From: Amblyomma americanum
Lineage: Eukaryota; Arthropoda; Arachnida; Ixodida; Ixodidae
Direction: 5' to 3'
NCBI RefSeq assembly: GCF_052857255.1
Contig: NC_135502.1
Coordinates: 151,403,311 to 151,467,310, forward strand
Length of the DNA stretch: 64,000 bases
The notes below the pieces were generated by a model that saw only the letters and a list, made by a program, of their open reading frames with translations, was not told the origin of the DNA and ran no database searches. Below, piece by piece: positions 23,721 through 36,843 of this stretch (position 1 is the stretch's first letter; each line of letters opens with the position of its first letter). A program made the translations under genes and the position numbers.

Positions 23721-26700
23721 ACCGAGTCACTCACCGTTTATCGGAACGTGGCATGGTTGCACAATGAGCGAGATGACGTTGGGGAACTATTTCGTCTTTT
23801 TGGTTCAGATTGTTGGTTTTGTTCCACCTGGCTGCATTGCTCATGAGAACTCCTGGATTACCGATAGCGGCCTGAAAACGCTGTACAGATATAACTCCGA
23901 GAGTTACGTTGCTACAAGGAACATCGAGCAACACGGCATCAGCCCCGGCGGGAACAGTCCTCCGCTCTCCACAGCCCTCGGGGTAACATGGGAGCCGCTG
24001 CGACATCGAGGTCAAACTGCTTTAAACGGAGTCACGCTCCGTACATCGGAACGGGGCATGGTGGCAGTGTGAGCGAGATGACGTTGAGGAACAATTTCGT
24101 ATTTTTAGTTCAGATTGTTGGTTTTGTTATACCTGGTTGCATTGCTCATGAGAACGCCTGGATTCCCGACCATGACCTGAAAACACTAAACAGACGTAAC
24201 TCCGAGAGTTACGATGCTACAAGGAAAATCGAACAACGCGGCATCAGCCCCTGTGGGAACAGTTCACCGCTGTCCCCGGCCCTCGGAGCAACATGGGAGC
24301 CGCTGAGACATCGACATCAAACTGCTTTAAACAGAGTCACGCTCCGTTCATCGGAACGGCGCATGGTGGCGCCTTGAGCGAGATGACGTTGAGGAACTAT
24401 TTCGTAATTTTGGTTCAGATTGTTGGATTTGTTCTTCCTGGCTGCATCGGTCGCGAGAATGCCTGGATTACTGACAGCGACCTGAAAATGCTGAACAGAT
24501 GTAATACCGAGAGTTACGATGCTACAAGGAACGTCGAGCATCACGGCATTAGCCCCTGTGGGAACAGTTCTCGGAGTAACATGGGAGCCGCAGCGACATC
24601 GGGGTCAAACTGCTTTAAACAGAGTCACGCTCCGTACATCGGAACGGGGCATAGTGGCACAGTGAGCGAGATGACGTTGAGGAAATATTTCGCATTTTAG
24701 TTCAGATTGTTGGTTTTGTTATACCTGGCTGCATTGCTCATGAGAACGCCTGGACTCCCGACCACGACCTGAAAACACTAAACAGACGTAACTCCGAGAG
24801 TTACGATGCTACAAGGAACATCGAGCAACGCGGCATCAGCCCCTGTGGGAACAGTCCATCGCTGTCCCCGGCCCGAACAGTCCATCGCTGTCCCCGGCCC
24901 TCGGAGCAACATCGGAGCCGCTGCGACATCGACGTCAAAGTTTTTTAAAAAGAATCACGCTGCGTTCCTCGGAACGGGGAAAATTTTAGACCATGAGCGA
25001 GATGACGTTGAGGAACTATTTCGACTCTTTAGTTCAGATTGTTGGTTTTGTTCTATCTGGCTGCATTGCTCATGTCACACCTTTATTACTGATAACGACC
25101 TGAAAACGCTGAACAGATGTAACTCCGAGAGTTACGATATTACAAGCAACATCGAGGAACACGGCATCAGCCCCTGTGGGAACAGTCCCCCGCTGTGCAC
25201 GGCCCTCGGAGTAACATGGGAGGCGCTGCGACATCGACGTCAAACTGCTTTAAACCGAGTCACTCAGCCTTCATCGGAACGGGGCATGGTGGCACCGTGA
25301 GGGAGACGACGTTGAGGAACTATTTCGTCTTTTTGGTTCAGATCGTTGGTTTTGTTCCACCTGGCTGCATTGCTCATCAGAACTCCTGGATTACTGATAG
25401 CGACCTGAAAACGCTGAACAGATGTAACTCCGAGAGTTACGTTGCTACAAGCAACATCGAACAACGCGGCATCAGCCCCTGTGGGAATGGTACCCTGCTG
25501 TCAACGACCTTCGGAGTAACATGGGAGCCGCTGCGGCATCGACGTCAAACTGCTTTAAACAGAGTCACGCTCCGTTCATTGGAACGGGGCATGGTGGCGC
25601 CGTGAGCGAAATGACGTTGAGCAACTATTTCGTCTTTTTGGTTCAGATTGTTGGTTTTGTTCTACCTAGCTGCATTGCTCACGAGAACGCCTGGATTACC
25701 GACAGCGACCTGAAAACGCTGAACAGATGTAATACCGAGAGTTACGATGCTACAAGGAACATCGAGCAACACGGCGTGAGCCCCTGTGGGAACAGTTCTC
25801 GGAGTAACATAGGAGCCGTGGCGACATCAACGTCAAACTGCTTAAAACAGAGTCATGCTCTGTACATCTGAACAGGGCATGGTGGCACCGTGAGCGAGAT
25901 GACGTTGAGGAACAATTTTGTCTTTTTGGTTGAGATTGCTGGCTTTGTTCTACCTGGCTGCATCGGTCACGAGAACGCCTGGATTACTAACAGCGACCTG
26001 AAAACGCTGAACAGATGTGACACCGAGAGTTACGATGCTACAAGGAACATCGAGCAACACGGCATTAGCCCCTGTGGGAACGGTACACTGCTGTCCACGG
26101 CCCTCGGAGTAACATAGGAGCCGCTGCGACATCGACGCCAACCGCTTTAAACCGAGTCACTCACCGTTCATCGGAACGAGGCATGGTGGAACCGTGGGCG
26201 AGATGACGTTGAGGAACTATTTCGTCTTTTTGGTTCAGATTGTTGCTTTTGTTCCACCTGGCTGCATTGCTCATGAGAACTCCTGGATTACCGACCACGA
26301 TCTGAAAACACTAAACAGACGTAACTCCGAGAATTACGATGCTACAAGGAACATCAAGCAACACGGCATCAGCCCCCGAGGGAACAGTAAACCGCTGTCC
26401 CCGGCCGTCGGAATAACATGGGAGCCGCTGCGATATCGACGTCAAACTGCTTTAAACAGAGTCACTCACCGTTCATCGGAACGGGGCATGGTGGCAGCGT
26501 GAGCGAGATGACGTTGAGGAACTATTTCGCATTTTAGTTCAGATAGTTGGTTTTGTTCTATCTGGCTGCATTGCTCATGTGAACGCCTGGATTACCGATA
26601 ACGACCTGAAAACGCTGAACAGATGTAACTCCGTGAGTTGCGACATTACAAGCAACATCGAGCAACACGGCATCAAGCACTGTGCGAACAGTCCACCGCT

Positions 26701-27047
26701 GTCTACGGCCCTCGGAGTAACATGGGAGCCGCTGCGACATCGACGTCAAACTGCTTTAAATAGAGTCACGCTCCGTTAATCGGAACGGGCCATGGTGGCG
26801 CGGTGAGCGAGATGACGTTGAGCAACTATTTCGTCTTTTTGGTTCAGATTGCTGGTTTTGTTCTACCTTGCTGCATTGCTCACGAGAACGCCTGGGTTAC
26901 CGACAGCGACCTGAAAACGCTGAACAGATGTAACACCGAGAGTTACGATGCTACAAAGAACGTCGAGTAACACGGCATTAGCCCCTGTAGGAACAGTTCT
27001 AGGAGTAACATGGAAGCCGCTGCGCAATCGAAGTCAAACTGCTTAAA

Positions 27048-27095
27048 ACAGTCACGCTCTGTACATCTGAACAGGGCATGGTGGCACCGTGAGCG
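27048..27095 (+). other. Junction of a two-monomer deletion (592 bp) in copy 3
   Basis: Copy 3 follows copy 2 at about 15480-15530 and then continues as copy 2 at about 16100. The shared stretch covering 'gctctgtacatctgaacagg' and 'gcatggtggcacc' is present at both parental positions, so the crossover lies within it. The offset falls from 11551 to 10959. Confidence 0.75.
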
Positions 27096-30000
27096 AGATG
27101 ACGTTGAGGAACTATTTCGTCTTTTTGGTTCAGATTGTTGGTTTTGTTATACCTGGCTGCATTGCTCATGAGAATGCCTGGATTCCCGACCACTACCTGA
27201 AAACATTAAACAGACGTAACTCCGAGAATTACGATGCTACAAGGAACATCGAGGAACGCGGTATCAGCCCCTGTGCGAACAGTCCACCGCAGTCCTCGGG
27301 CCTCGGAGCAACATGGGAGCCGCTGCGACATCGACGTCAAACAGCTTTAAAAAGAGTCACGCTGCGTTCATCGGAACGGGGAAAATTTTACACCGTGAGC
27401 GAGATGACGTTGAGGAACTATATCGACTTTTTAGTTCAGATTGTTGGTTTTGTTCTATCTGGCTGCATTGCTCATGTGAACGCCTTAATTACCGATAACG
27501 ACCTGAAAACGCTGAACAGATGTAACTCCGAGAGTTACGATATTACAAGCAACATCGAGGAACACGGCACCAGCCCCTGTGGGAACAGCCCCCGCTGTGC
27601 ACGGCTCTCAGAGTAACATGGGAGCCGCTGCGACATCGACGTCAAACGGCTTTAAACCGAGTCACTCACCGGAATGGGTCATGGTGGCACCGTGAGCGAG
27701 ACGACGTTGAGGAACTATTTCGTCTTTTTGGTTCAGATCGTTGGTTTTGCTCCACCTGGCTGCATTGCTCATGAGAACTCCTCGATTACCGATAGCGATC
27801 TGAAAACGCTGAACAGATGTAACTCCGAGAGTTATGATGCTACAAGCAAGATCGAACAACGCGGCATCAGCCCCTGTGGGAACAGTCCACCGCTGTCCCC
27901 GGCCCTCGGAACAAAATGGGAGCCGCTGCGACATCGACGTCAAACTGCTTTAAACAGAGTCACGCTCCATTCATCTGAACGTTGCATGGTGGCGCCTTGA
28001 GCGAGATGACGTTGAGGTACTATTTCGTCTTTTTGGTGCAGATTGTTGGCTTTGTTCTACCTGGCTGCATCGGTCGCGAGAACGCCTGGATTACTGACAG
28101 CGACTTGAAAACGCTGAACAGATGTAACTCCGAGAGTTACGATATTACAAGCAACATCGAGCAACAACGCAACAAGCCCTGTGCGAACAGTCCACCGCTG
28201 TCCACGGCCCTCGGAGTAAAATGGGAGCCGCTGCGACATCGACGTCAAACTGCTTTAAACAGAGTCACGCTCCATTCATCTGAACGTTGCATGGTGGCGC
28301 CTTGAGCGAGATGACGTTGAGGAACTATTTCGTCTTTTTGGTTCAGATTGTTGGTTTTGTTCTACCTTGCTGCATTGCTCACGAGAACGCCTGGATTACC
28401 GACAGCGACCTGAAAACGCTGAACAGATGTAATACCGAGAGTTACGATGAAACAAAGAACATCGAGCAACACGGCATCAGCCCCTGTGGGAACAGTTCTC
28501 GGAGTATCATGGGAGCCGCTGCGACATCGACATCAAACTGCTTTAAAAAGCATCACGCTGCGTTTAACGGAACGGGGAAAATTTTTCACCGTGAGCGAGG
28601 TGACGTTCAGCAACTATTTCGTCTTTTTGGTTCAGATTGTTGGTTTTGTTCTACCTGGCTGCATTGCTCACGTGAACGCCTTTATTACCGACTGCGACCT
28701 GAAAACGCTGAACAGATGTAATACCGAGAGTTACGATGCTACAAGGAACATCGAGAAACACGTCATTAGCCCCTGTGGGAACAGTTCTCGGAGTAACTTG
28801 GAAGCCGCAGCGACATCGACATCAACCTGCTTTAAAAAGCATCACGCTGCGTTTATCGGAACGAGGAAAATTTTTCACCGTGGGTGAGCAGACGTTCACC
28901 AACTATTTCGTTTTTTTGGTTCAGATTGTTGGTTTTGTTCTACCTGGCTGCATCGCTCACGAGAACGCCTGGATTACTGACAGTGACCTGAAAACGCTGA
29001 AGCGATGTAATACCGAGATTTATGATGCCACAAGGAACATCGAGCAACAAGGCATCAGCCCCTGTGGGAATGGTACACTGCTGTCTACGACCCTCGGAGT
29101 ATCATGGGAGCCGCTGCGACATCGACGTCAAACTGCTTTAAACCTAGTCACTCACCGTTCATCGGAACGGGGCATGGTGGCACCGTGAGCGAGATGACGT
29201 TGAGGAACTATTTCGTCTGTGGTTCAGAGTGTTGGTTTTGTTCTACCTGGCTGCATTGCTCATGAGAACGCCTGGATTACCGACAGCGACCTGAAAACGC
29301 TGAACAGATGTAACACCGAAAGTTACGATGCTACAAGGAACATCGAGGAACACGGCATCAGCCCCTGTGGGAACAGTCCGCCGCTGTGCACGGCCCTCGG
29401 AGTAACATGGGAGCCGCTGCGACATCGACGTCAAACTGCTTTAAACCGAGTCACTCACCGTTCATCGGAACGGGGCATGGTGGCACCGTGAGCAAGATGA
29501 CGTTGAGGAATTATTTCGTTTTTTTGGTTCAGAATGTTGGTTTTGTTCCACATGGCTGCACTGCTCATGAGAAATCCTGGATTACCAATAGCGACCTAAA
29601 AACGCTGAACAGATGTAACTCCGAGAGTTACGTTGCTACAAGGAACATCGAGTACCACGGCATCAACCTCGGCGGGAACAGTCCACCGCTCTCCACAGCC
29701 CTCGGAGTAACATGGGAGCCGATGCGACATTGAGGTCAAACTACTTTAAACAGAGGTACGCTCCGTAAATCGGAACAGGACATGGTGGCACCATGCGCGA
29801 GATGACGTTGAGGAACTATTTCGTCTTTTTGATTCACATTGTTGGTTTTCTTCTACCTGGCTGTATTGCTCATGAGAACGCCTGGATTACCGACAGCGAC
29901 CTGAAAAAGTTGAACAGATGTAACTCCGAGAGTTACGATGCTACAAGGAACATCGAGGAACACGGCATCAGCCCATGTGGGAACAGTCCACCGCTGTGCA

Positions 30001-31245
30001 CGGCCCTCGGAGTAACATGGGAGCCGCTGCGACATCGACGTCAAACTGCTTTAAACCGAGTCACTCACCGTTAATCGGAACGGGGCATGGTGGCACCGTG
30101 AGCGAGATGACGTTGAGGAACTATTTCGTATTTTTAGTTCAGATTGTTGGTCTTGTTATACCTGGTTGCATTGCTCATGAGAACGCCTAGATTCCCGACC
30201 ACGACCTCAAAACACTAAACAGACGTAACTCCGAGAGTTACGATGCTGCAAGGAACATCGAACAACGCGGCATCAGCCCCTTTGGGAACAGTCCACCGCT
30301 GTCCCCATCCCTCGGAGCAACATGGGAGCTGCTGAGACATCGACGTCAAACTGCATTAAACAGTCACGCTCCGTTCATCGGAACGGGGTATGGTGGCGCC
30401 TTGAGCGAGATGACGTTGAGGAACTATTTCGTAATTTTGGTTCAGATTGTTGACTTTGTTCTACCTGGCTGCATCGGTCGCGAGTACGCCTGAATCACTG
30501 ACAGCGACCTGAAAATGCTGAACAGATGCAATACCGAGAGTTACGATGCTACAAGGAACATCGAGCAACACGGCATCAGCCCCTGTGGGAACAGTCCACC
30601 GCTGTACACGGGCCTAGGAGTAACATAGGAGCCGCTGCGACATCGAGGTCAAACTGCTTTAAACAGACTCATGCTCCGTACATCTGAACGGGGCATGGTG
30701 GCCCCGTGAGAGAGATGACGTTGAGAAACTATTTCGTCTTTTTGGTTCAGATTGTTGGTTTTGTTCTACCTGGCTGCATTGCTCACGAGAACGCCTGGAT
30801 TGCCGACAGCGACCTGAAAACGCCGAACAGATGTAACACCGAGAGTTACGATGCTACAAGGAGCATCGAGCATCACGGCATGAGCCCCTGTGGGAACAGT
30901 TCTCGGAGTAACATAGGAGCCGCTGCGACATCGACGTCAAACTGCTTAAAACAGTGTCACGCTCTGTACATCTGAACAGGGCATGGTGGAACTGTGAGCG
31001 AGATGACGATGAGGAACTATTTCGTCTTCTTGGTTCAGATTGTTGGTTTTGTTAAACCTGGCTGCATTGCTCACGAGAACGCCTTTATTCTCGACCACGA
31101 CCTAAAAACACTAAACAGACGTAACTCCTAGAGTTACGATGCTACAAGGAACATCGAGAAACGCGGCATCTGCCCCTGAGGGAACAGTACACCGCTGTCC
31201 CCGGCCGTCGGAGTAACATGGGAACCGCTGCGACATCGATGTCAA

Positions 31246-31261
31246 ACTGCTTTAAAGCAGT
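31246..31261. other. Array orientation switch at a 16-bp palindrome
   Basis: ACTGCTTTAAAGCAGT is a perfect 16-bp palindrome. To its left monomers run plus (family A), to its right they run minus (family B). The join is in exact homologous register: both families carry CTGCTTTAAA at the equivalent monomer position, so the A monomer is read up to TTT and the B monomer continues from its reverse complement. Beyond the perfect core, the flanks ('cgatgtca' left, 'tggcgtca' right) form an imperfect extension. The larger structure is a diverged inverted repeat with arms of at least 31 kb. An assembly join in this register cannot be excluded from sequence alone. Confidence 0.85.
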
Positions 31262-31560
31262 GTGGCGTCAATGTGGCAGCAGCTGCCGATGTTACGCTCA
31301 GGCCATGAAAATGGCGGATCGGTTCCATAGGTGCCGATGCCGTGTTGCTCGATGTTCCTTGTAGCGTCGTAACTCTCGGTATTACAGTAATTCAGCCTTT
31401 TCAGGCCGCTGTCGTAAAGGCAGGTGTTGATCCGAGCAATGCAGCCTGGTAGGACGAAGCCCAGAACCTGAACTAAAAAGACGAAATGGTTCCTCAACAT
31501 CACCTCGCTCAGGGTGTCACCATGGCTAGTGCCAAAACACGAAACTCGACTCGATTTAAA

Positions 31561-34500
31561 GCATTGTTACGACAATGTTGCAGCAGCTGCCGATGATACG
31601 CTGGTGGCCGTTAACAGTGGTGGATCGGTTCCACCGTTGGTGATGCCATGTTGCTCGATGCTTCTTGAAGCGTCCTAACTCTCGGTATTACAGTAATTCA
31701 GCGTTTTCAGGTCGCTGTGGTAAATGCAGGTGTTCACTCCAGCAATGCAGCCTGGTAGAGCGAAGCAACGATCCTGAATCAAAAAGACAAATGTTTCCTC
31801 AACATCACCTCGCTCAGCGTGCCACCTTGCCCAGTGCCAAAGAACGAAACGCGACACTGATTTAAAGCAGTGTGAAATCAATGTTGCAGGCGCTGCCTAT
31901 GTTACGCTGGGGCCGCGAAAAGTGGTGCATCGGTTCCACAAGTTCTGAAGCCGTGTTGCTCGATGTTCCTTGTAGCGTCGTAACTCTCGGTATTACAGTA
32001 ATTCAGCGTTTTCAGGTCGCTGTCGTAAATGCAGGTGTTCACTCGAGCAATGCAAACTGGTAGAACGAAGCCAAGAACCTGAACAAAAAACACGAAATGG
32101 TTCCTCAACATCACCTTGCTGAGGGTGCCACCATGACCAGTGCCAAAGAACGAAACGTGACTCGAGTTAAAGCAGTGAGGCGTCAATATTGCAGCAGCAG
32201 CCCATGTTACGCTTGTGGCGGTGAACAGTGGTGGATCGGTTCCACAGGTGCTGATGCCGTGTTGCTCGATGTTCCTTGTAGCTTCGTAACTCTCGGTTTT
32301 ACAGTAATTCAGCAATTTCAGGTCACTTTCGTAAATGCAGTTGTTTACTCGAGCAATGCAGCCTGGTAGAACGAAACCAAGAACATGAACCAAAAAGGCG
32401 AAATGGTCCCTCAACATCGCCTCGCTCAGGTTGTCACCATGCCCAGTGCTAAATAACGAAACTCGACTCGATTTAAAGCAGTGTTACGTCAATGTTGCAG
32501 CAGCTGTCGATCATACGCTGGTGGCCGTTAACAGTGGTGGATCGGTTCCGCAGATGCTGATGCCGTTTTGCTCGATGTTTTTTGTAGCCTCGTAGCTCTC
32601 GGTATTATAGTAATACAGCATTTTCACTTCGCTGTCGTAAATCCAGGTGTTCGCTTGAGCAATGCAGCCTGGTAGAACGAAGCCAAAACCTGAATCAAAA
32701 AGTCGAAATAGTTCCTCAACATTACCTCGCTCAGGGTGCCACCATGTCCAGTGCCAAAGAACGAAACGTGACTCAATTGAAAGCAGTGTGACGTCAATGT
32801 TGCAGCAGCTGCGGATGTTACGCTGGGGGCAGTGAACAATGGTGGATCGGTTCCACACGTGCTGATGCCGTGTTGCTCGATGTTCCTTGTAGCGTCGTAA
32901 CTCTTGGTATCACAGTAATTCAGCGTTTTCTGGTCGCTGTCGTAAATCCAGGGGTTCACTGGAGCAATCTATCCTGGCAGAAAGAAGCCAAGAACCTGAA
33001 CCCAAAAGACGATATGGTTCCTCAACATCACCTCGCTCAGGGTGCCACCATGCCCAGTGCCAAAGAACAAAACGTGACTCGATTTAAAGCAGTGTGATGT
33101 CAATGTTGCAGCAGCAGCCAATGTTACGCTGGTGGCCGTGAACAGTGGTGGATCGATTTCACAGGTGCTGATGCGGTGTTGCTCGATGATCCTTGTAGCG
33201 TCGTAACTCTCGGTTTTAAAGTAATTCAGCATTTTCAGGTCACTGTCATAAATGCAGTTGTTCACTCGAGCAATGCGCCTGGTAGAAAGAAGCAAAGAAT
33301 CTGAATCAAAAAGACAAATGGTTCCTCAACTTCACCTCACTCAGGATGCCACCATGCCCTGTTCCTAAGAACAAAACGTGACACTGATTTAAAGCAGTGC
33401 GAAGTCAATGTTGCAGTGGCTGCCCATGTTACGCTCGGGCCATGAACAATTCCGGATCGGTTCTATAGGTGCTTATGCCGTGTTGCTCGATGTTCCTTGT
33501 AGCGTCGTAACTCTTGGTATCACAGTAATTCAGCGTTTTCAGGTCGCTGTCGTAAAAGCAGGTGTTCACTCGAGTTATGCAGCCTGGTAGGACGAAGCCA
33601 AGAACCTGAACCAAAAAGACGTTATGGTTCCTCAACATCGCCTCGCTGAGGGTGCCACCATGCCCAGTGCAAAAGAACGAAACGTGACTCGATTTAAAGC
33701 AGTGTGACGTAAATGTTGCAGCAGCTGCCCATGTTACGCTCGTGCCATGAACAATGGCGGATCGGTTTTATAGGTGCTGATGCTGTGTTGCTCGATGTTC
33801 CTTGTAGCGTCGTGACTCGGTTTTACAGTAATTCGGCAATTTCAGGTCACTTTCGTAAATGCAGTTGTTTACTCGAGCAATGCAGCCTGGTAGAACGAAA
33901 AAGACGACATGGTCCCTCAACATCACCTCGCTCAGGGTGTCACCATGCCCAGTGCCAAATAACGAAACTCGACTCGATTTAAAGCAGTGTTACGTCAATG
34001 TTGCAGCAGCTGTCGATCATAAGCTGGTGGCCGTTAACAGTGGTGGATCGTTCAACAGGTGCTGATGGCGTTTTGCTCGATGAATTTTTGAAGCGTCGTA
34101 ACTCTCGGTATTATAGTAATTCAGCATTTTCACTTCGCTGTCGTAAATCCAGGTGTTCGCTCGAGCAATGCAGCCTGGTAGAACGAAGCCAAAACCTGAA
34201 TCAAAAAGTCGAAATTGTTCCTCAACATTACCTCGCTCAGGGTGCCACCATGTCTAGTGCCAAAGAACAAAACGTGACTCAATTGAAAGCAGTGTGACGT
34301 CAATGTTGCAGCAGCTGCGGATGTTACGCTGGGGGCAGTGAACAATGGTGGATCGGTTCCACATGCGCTGATGCCGTGTTGCTCGATGTTCCTTGTAGCG
34401 TCGTAACTCTTGGTATCACAGTAATTCAGCGTTTTCAGGTCGCTGTCGTAAATTCAGGTGTTCACTGGAGCAATCTATCCTGGCAGAACTAAGCCAAGAA

Positions 34501-36540
34501 CCTGAACCCAAAAGACGATATGGTTCCTCAGCATCACCTCGCTCAGGGTGCCACCATGCCGAGTGCCAAAGAACAAAACTTGACTAGATTTAAAGCAGTG
34601 TGATGTCAATGTTGCAGCAGCAGCCAATGTTACGCTGGTGGCCGTGAACAGTGGTGGATCGTTTCCACAGGTGCAGATGCCTTGTTGCTCGATGTTTCTT
34701 GTAGCGTCGTAACTCTCGGTTTTAAAGTAATTCAGCATTTTCAGGTCACTGTCATAAGTGCAGTTGTTCACTCGAGCAATGCGCCTGGTAGAAAGAAGGA
34801 AATAATCTGAATCAAAAAGACAAATGGTTCCTCAACATCACCTCACTCAGGGTGCCACCATGCCCAGTTCCTAAGAACAAAACGTGACACTGATTTAAAG
34901 CAGTGCGAAGACAATGTTGCAGTGGCTGCCCATGTTACGCTCGGGCCATGAACAATGGCGGCTCGGTTCTATAAGTGCTGATGCCGTGTTGCTCGATGTT
35001 CCTTGTAGCTTCGTAACTCTCGGTATTACGGTAATCCCGCCTTTTCAGGCCGCTGTCGTAAAGGCAGGCGTTCACACGAGCAATGCAGCCTGGTAGGACA
35101 AAGCCAAGAACCTGAACCAAAAAGACGAAATGGTTCCTCAACATCACCTCGCTCAGGATGCCACCATGTCCAGTGCCAAAGAACGAAGCGTGACTGGATT
35201 TAAAGCAATGTGACGGCAATGTTGCAGCAGGTGCCGATGTCAAGATGGGCGCCGTGAACAGAGGTGGATCGGTTTCACAGGTGCTGATACCCTGTTGCTC
35301 GATGTTCCTTGTAGCGTCGTAACTCTCGGTATTACAGTAATTCAGCGTTTTCAGGCCGCTGTCGTAAAGGCAGGTGTTCACTCGAGCAATGCAGCCTGGT
35401 AGGACGAAGCCTAGAACCCGAACCAAAAAGACGAAATGGTTCATCAACATCACCTCGCTCAGGGTGTCAGAATGCCCATGCCAAATAACGAAACTCTACT
35501 CGATTTAAAGCAGTGTTACGTCAATGTTGCAGCAGCTGCCGATGATACGCTGGTGGCAGTTTACAGTGGTGGATCGGTTCCACGCGTGCATATGCCGTGT
35601 TGCTCGATGTTCCTTGTAGCGTCGTAACTCTTGGTATCACAGTTTTTCAGCGTTTTCAGGTCACTGTCGTAAATCCAGGTGTTCACTCGAGTTATGCAGC
35701 CTGGTAGGACGAAGCCAAGAACCTGAACCAAAAAGACGATATGGTTCCTCAACATCACCTCGCTGAGGGTGCCACCATGCCCAGTGCAAAAGAACGAAAC
35801 GTGACTCGATTTAAAGCAGTGTGACGTCAATGTTGCAGCAGCTGCCGATGTTACGCTCGGGCCATGAAAATGGCGGTTCGGTTCCATAGGTGCCGATGCC
35901 GTGTTGCTCGATGTTCCTTGTAGCGTCGCAACTCTCGGTATTACAGTAATTCAGTGTTTTCAGGCCGCTGTCGTAAAAGGCAGGCGTTGACCCGAGCAAT
36001 GCAGCCTGGTAGGACGAAGCCAAGAACCTGAACCAAAACCACGAAATGGTTCCTCAACATCACCTCGCTCAGGGTGTCACCATGCCTAGTGCCAAATAAC
36101 GAAACTCGACTCGATTTAAAGCATTGTTACGACAATGTTGCAGCAGCTGCCGGTGATACGCTGGTGGCCGTTAACAGTGTTGGATCGGTTCCACAGTTGG
36201 TGATGCCATGTTGCTTGATGCCTCTTGTAGCGTCCTAACTCTCGGTATTACAGTAATTTAGCGTTTACAGGTCGCTGTGGTAAATGCAGGTGTTCACTCC
36301 AGCAATGCAGCCTGGTAGAGCGAAGCAACGATCTTGAATCAAGAAGACAAATGGTTCCTCAACATCACCTCGCTCAGCGTGCCACCATGCCCAGTGCCAA
36401 AGAACGAAACGTGACACTGATTTAAAGAAGTGTGAAGTCAATGTTGCAGGCGCTGCCGATATTACGCTGGGGCCGTGAAAAGTGGTGGATCGGTTCCACA
36501 AGTTCTGAAGCCGTTCTGCTCGATGTTTTTTGTAGCGTCG
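31561..36540 (-). repeat. Two B blocks separated by 4560 bp (15 monomers)
   Basis: Variants starting 'gcattgttacgacaatgttg' occur at 31561 and 36121, and the next monomers match too (31872 and 36432, both 4560 bp apart). They share the private 'gatgccatgttgct' and 'gtcctaactctcgg' changes. The similarity continues to about 31970 and 36530. Confidence 0.7.
32478..35096 (-). repeat. Two copies of a five-monomer B block, about 1506 bp apart
   Basis: 32478 matches 33983, 32624 matches 34130, 32969 matches 34475 and 33408 matches 34914. The private variants 'agctgtcgatcata' and 'gttcactggagcaatctatc' are present in both blocks. The spacing of 1506 bp is slightly under five full monomers because the second copy lacks a few bases. 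Confidence 0.75.
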
Positions 36541-36813
36541 TAACTCCCGGTATTATAGTAATTCAGCATTTTCACTTCGCTGTCGTAAATCCAGGTGTTC
36601 ACTCGAGCAATGCAGCCTGGTAGAACGAAGCCAAAACCTGAATAAAAATTTGAAATTGTTCCTCAACATTACCTCGCTCAGGGTGCCACCATGTCCAGTG
36701 CCAAAGAACGAAACGTGACTCGATTTAAAACAGTGTGACGTCAATGTTGCAGCAGCTACCGATGGTACGATGGGGGCAGTGAACAATGGTTGATTGGTTC
36801 CACACGTGCTGAT

Positions 36814-36843
36814 GCCGTGTTGCTCGATGTTAATTGCGATTAA
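36814..36843 (-). repeat. 30-bp insertion / partial duplication inside a B monomer
   Basis: The text 'tgttgctcgatgtt' occurs twice, 30 bp apart, with 'aattgcgattaagcca' between, so one monomer is 30 bp longer and stays in frame. The same variant lies at 41256-41285 and, with small changes, at 44469-44498. The first two are the corresponding positions of the 1860-bp duplication once the transposon is removed. Confidence 0.85.

Larger units (their letters stand above)
22914..29573 (+). repeat. Higher-order repeat of family A, copy 3 (partial)
   Basis: Copy 3 follows copy 2 with near identity until about 29573, where it departs: after the shared variant 'cacatggctgcactgctcatgagaa' region (18590 and 29550) copy 2 continues with 'cgcctggattactgac' and copy 3 with 'atcctggattaccaat'. 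It lacks one monomer relative to copy 2 near 23710 and two monomers near 27060. From 29573 to 31250 the monomers are family A but do not continue the higher-order pattern. Confidence 0.75.
1..31250 (+). repeat. Satellite array, family A (305-bp monomers, head-to-tail, plus orientation)
   Basis: About one hundred tandem monomers fill this span with no unique DNA between them. A monomer can be followed by its recurrent blocks GAGATGACGTTGAGGAACTA, TGGCTGCATTGCTCATGAGA, CAACACGGCATCAGCCCC and CTGCTTTAAAC, which return every 305 bp in the modal class (for example 771, 1076 and 12437, 12742). A shorter class of 289-290 bp lacks about 16 bp between 'gaacagt' and 'ctcggagtaac'. Divergence between neighbouring monomers is larger than between monomers one higher-order unit apart. 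Many 60-175 codon open frames occur in it, but they begin and end at fixed monomer positions and shift frame at each unit, so I treat them as by-products. No promoter, RNA gene or cellular gene was seen. What is seen is the periodicity; calling it a satellite is the established term for such an array. Its chromosomal position (centromeric, subtelomeric or other) cannot be read from the window. Confidence 0.95.

Noticed and set aside
1..31250. CRISPR array
   Set aside because: The repeat unit is the whole 305 bp with no unique spacers, and the DNA is eukaryotic.
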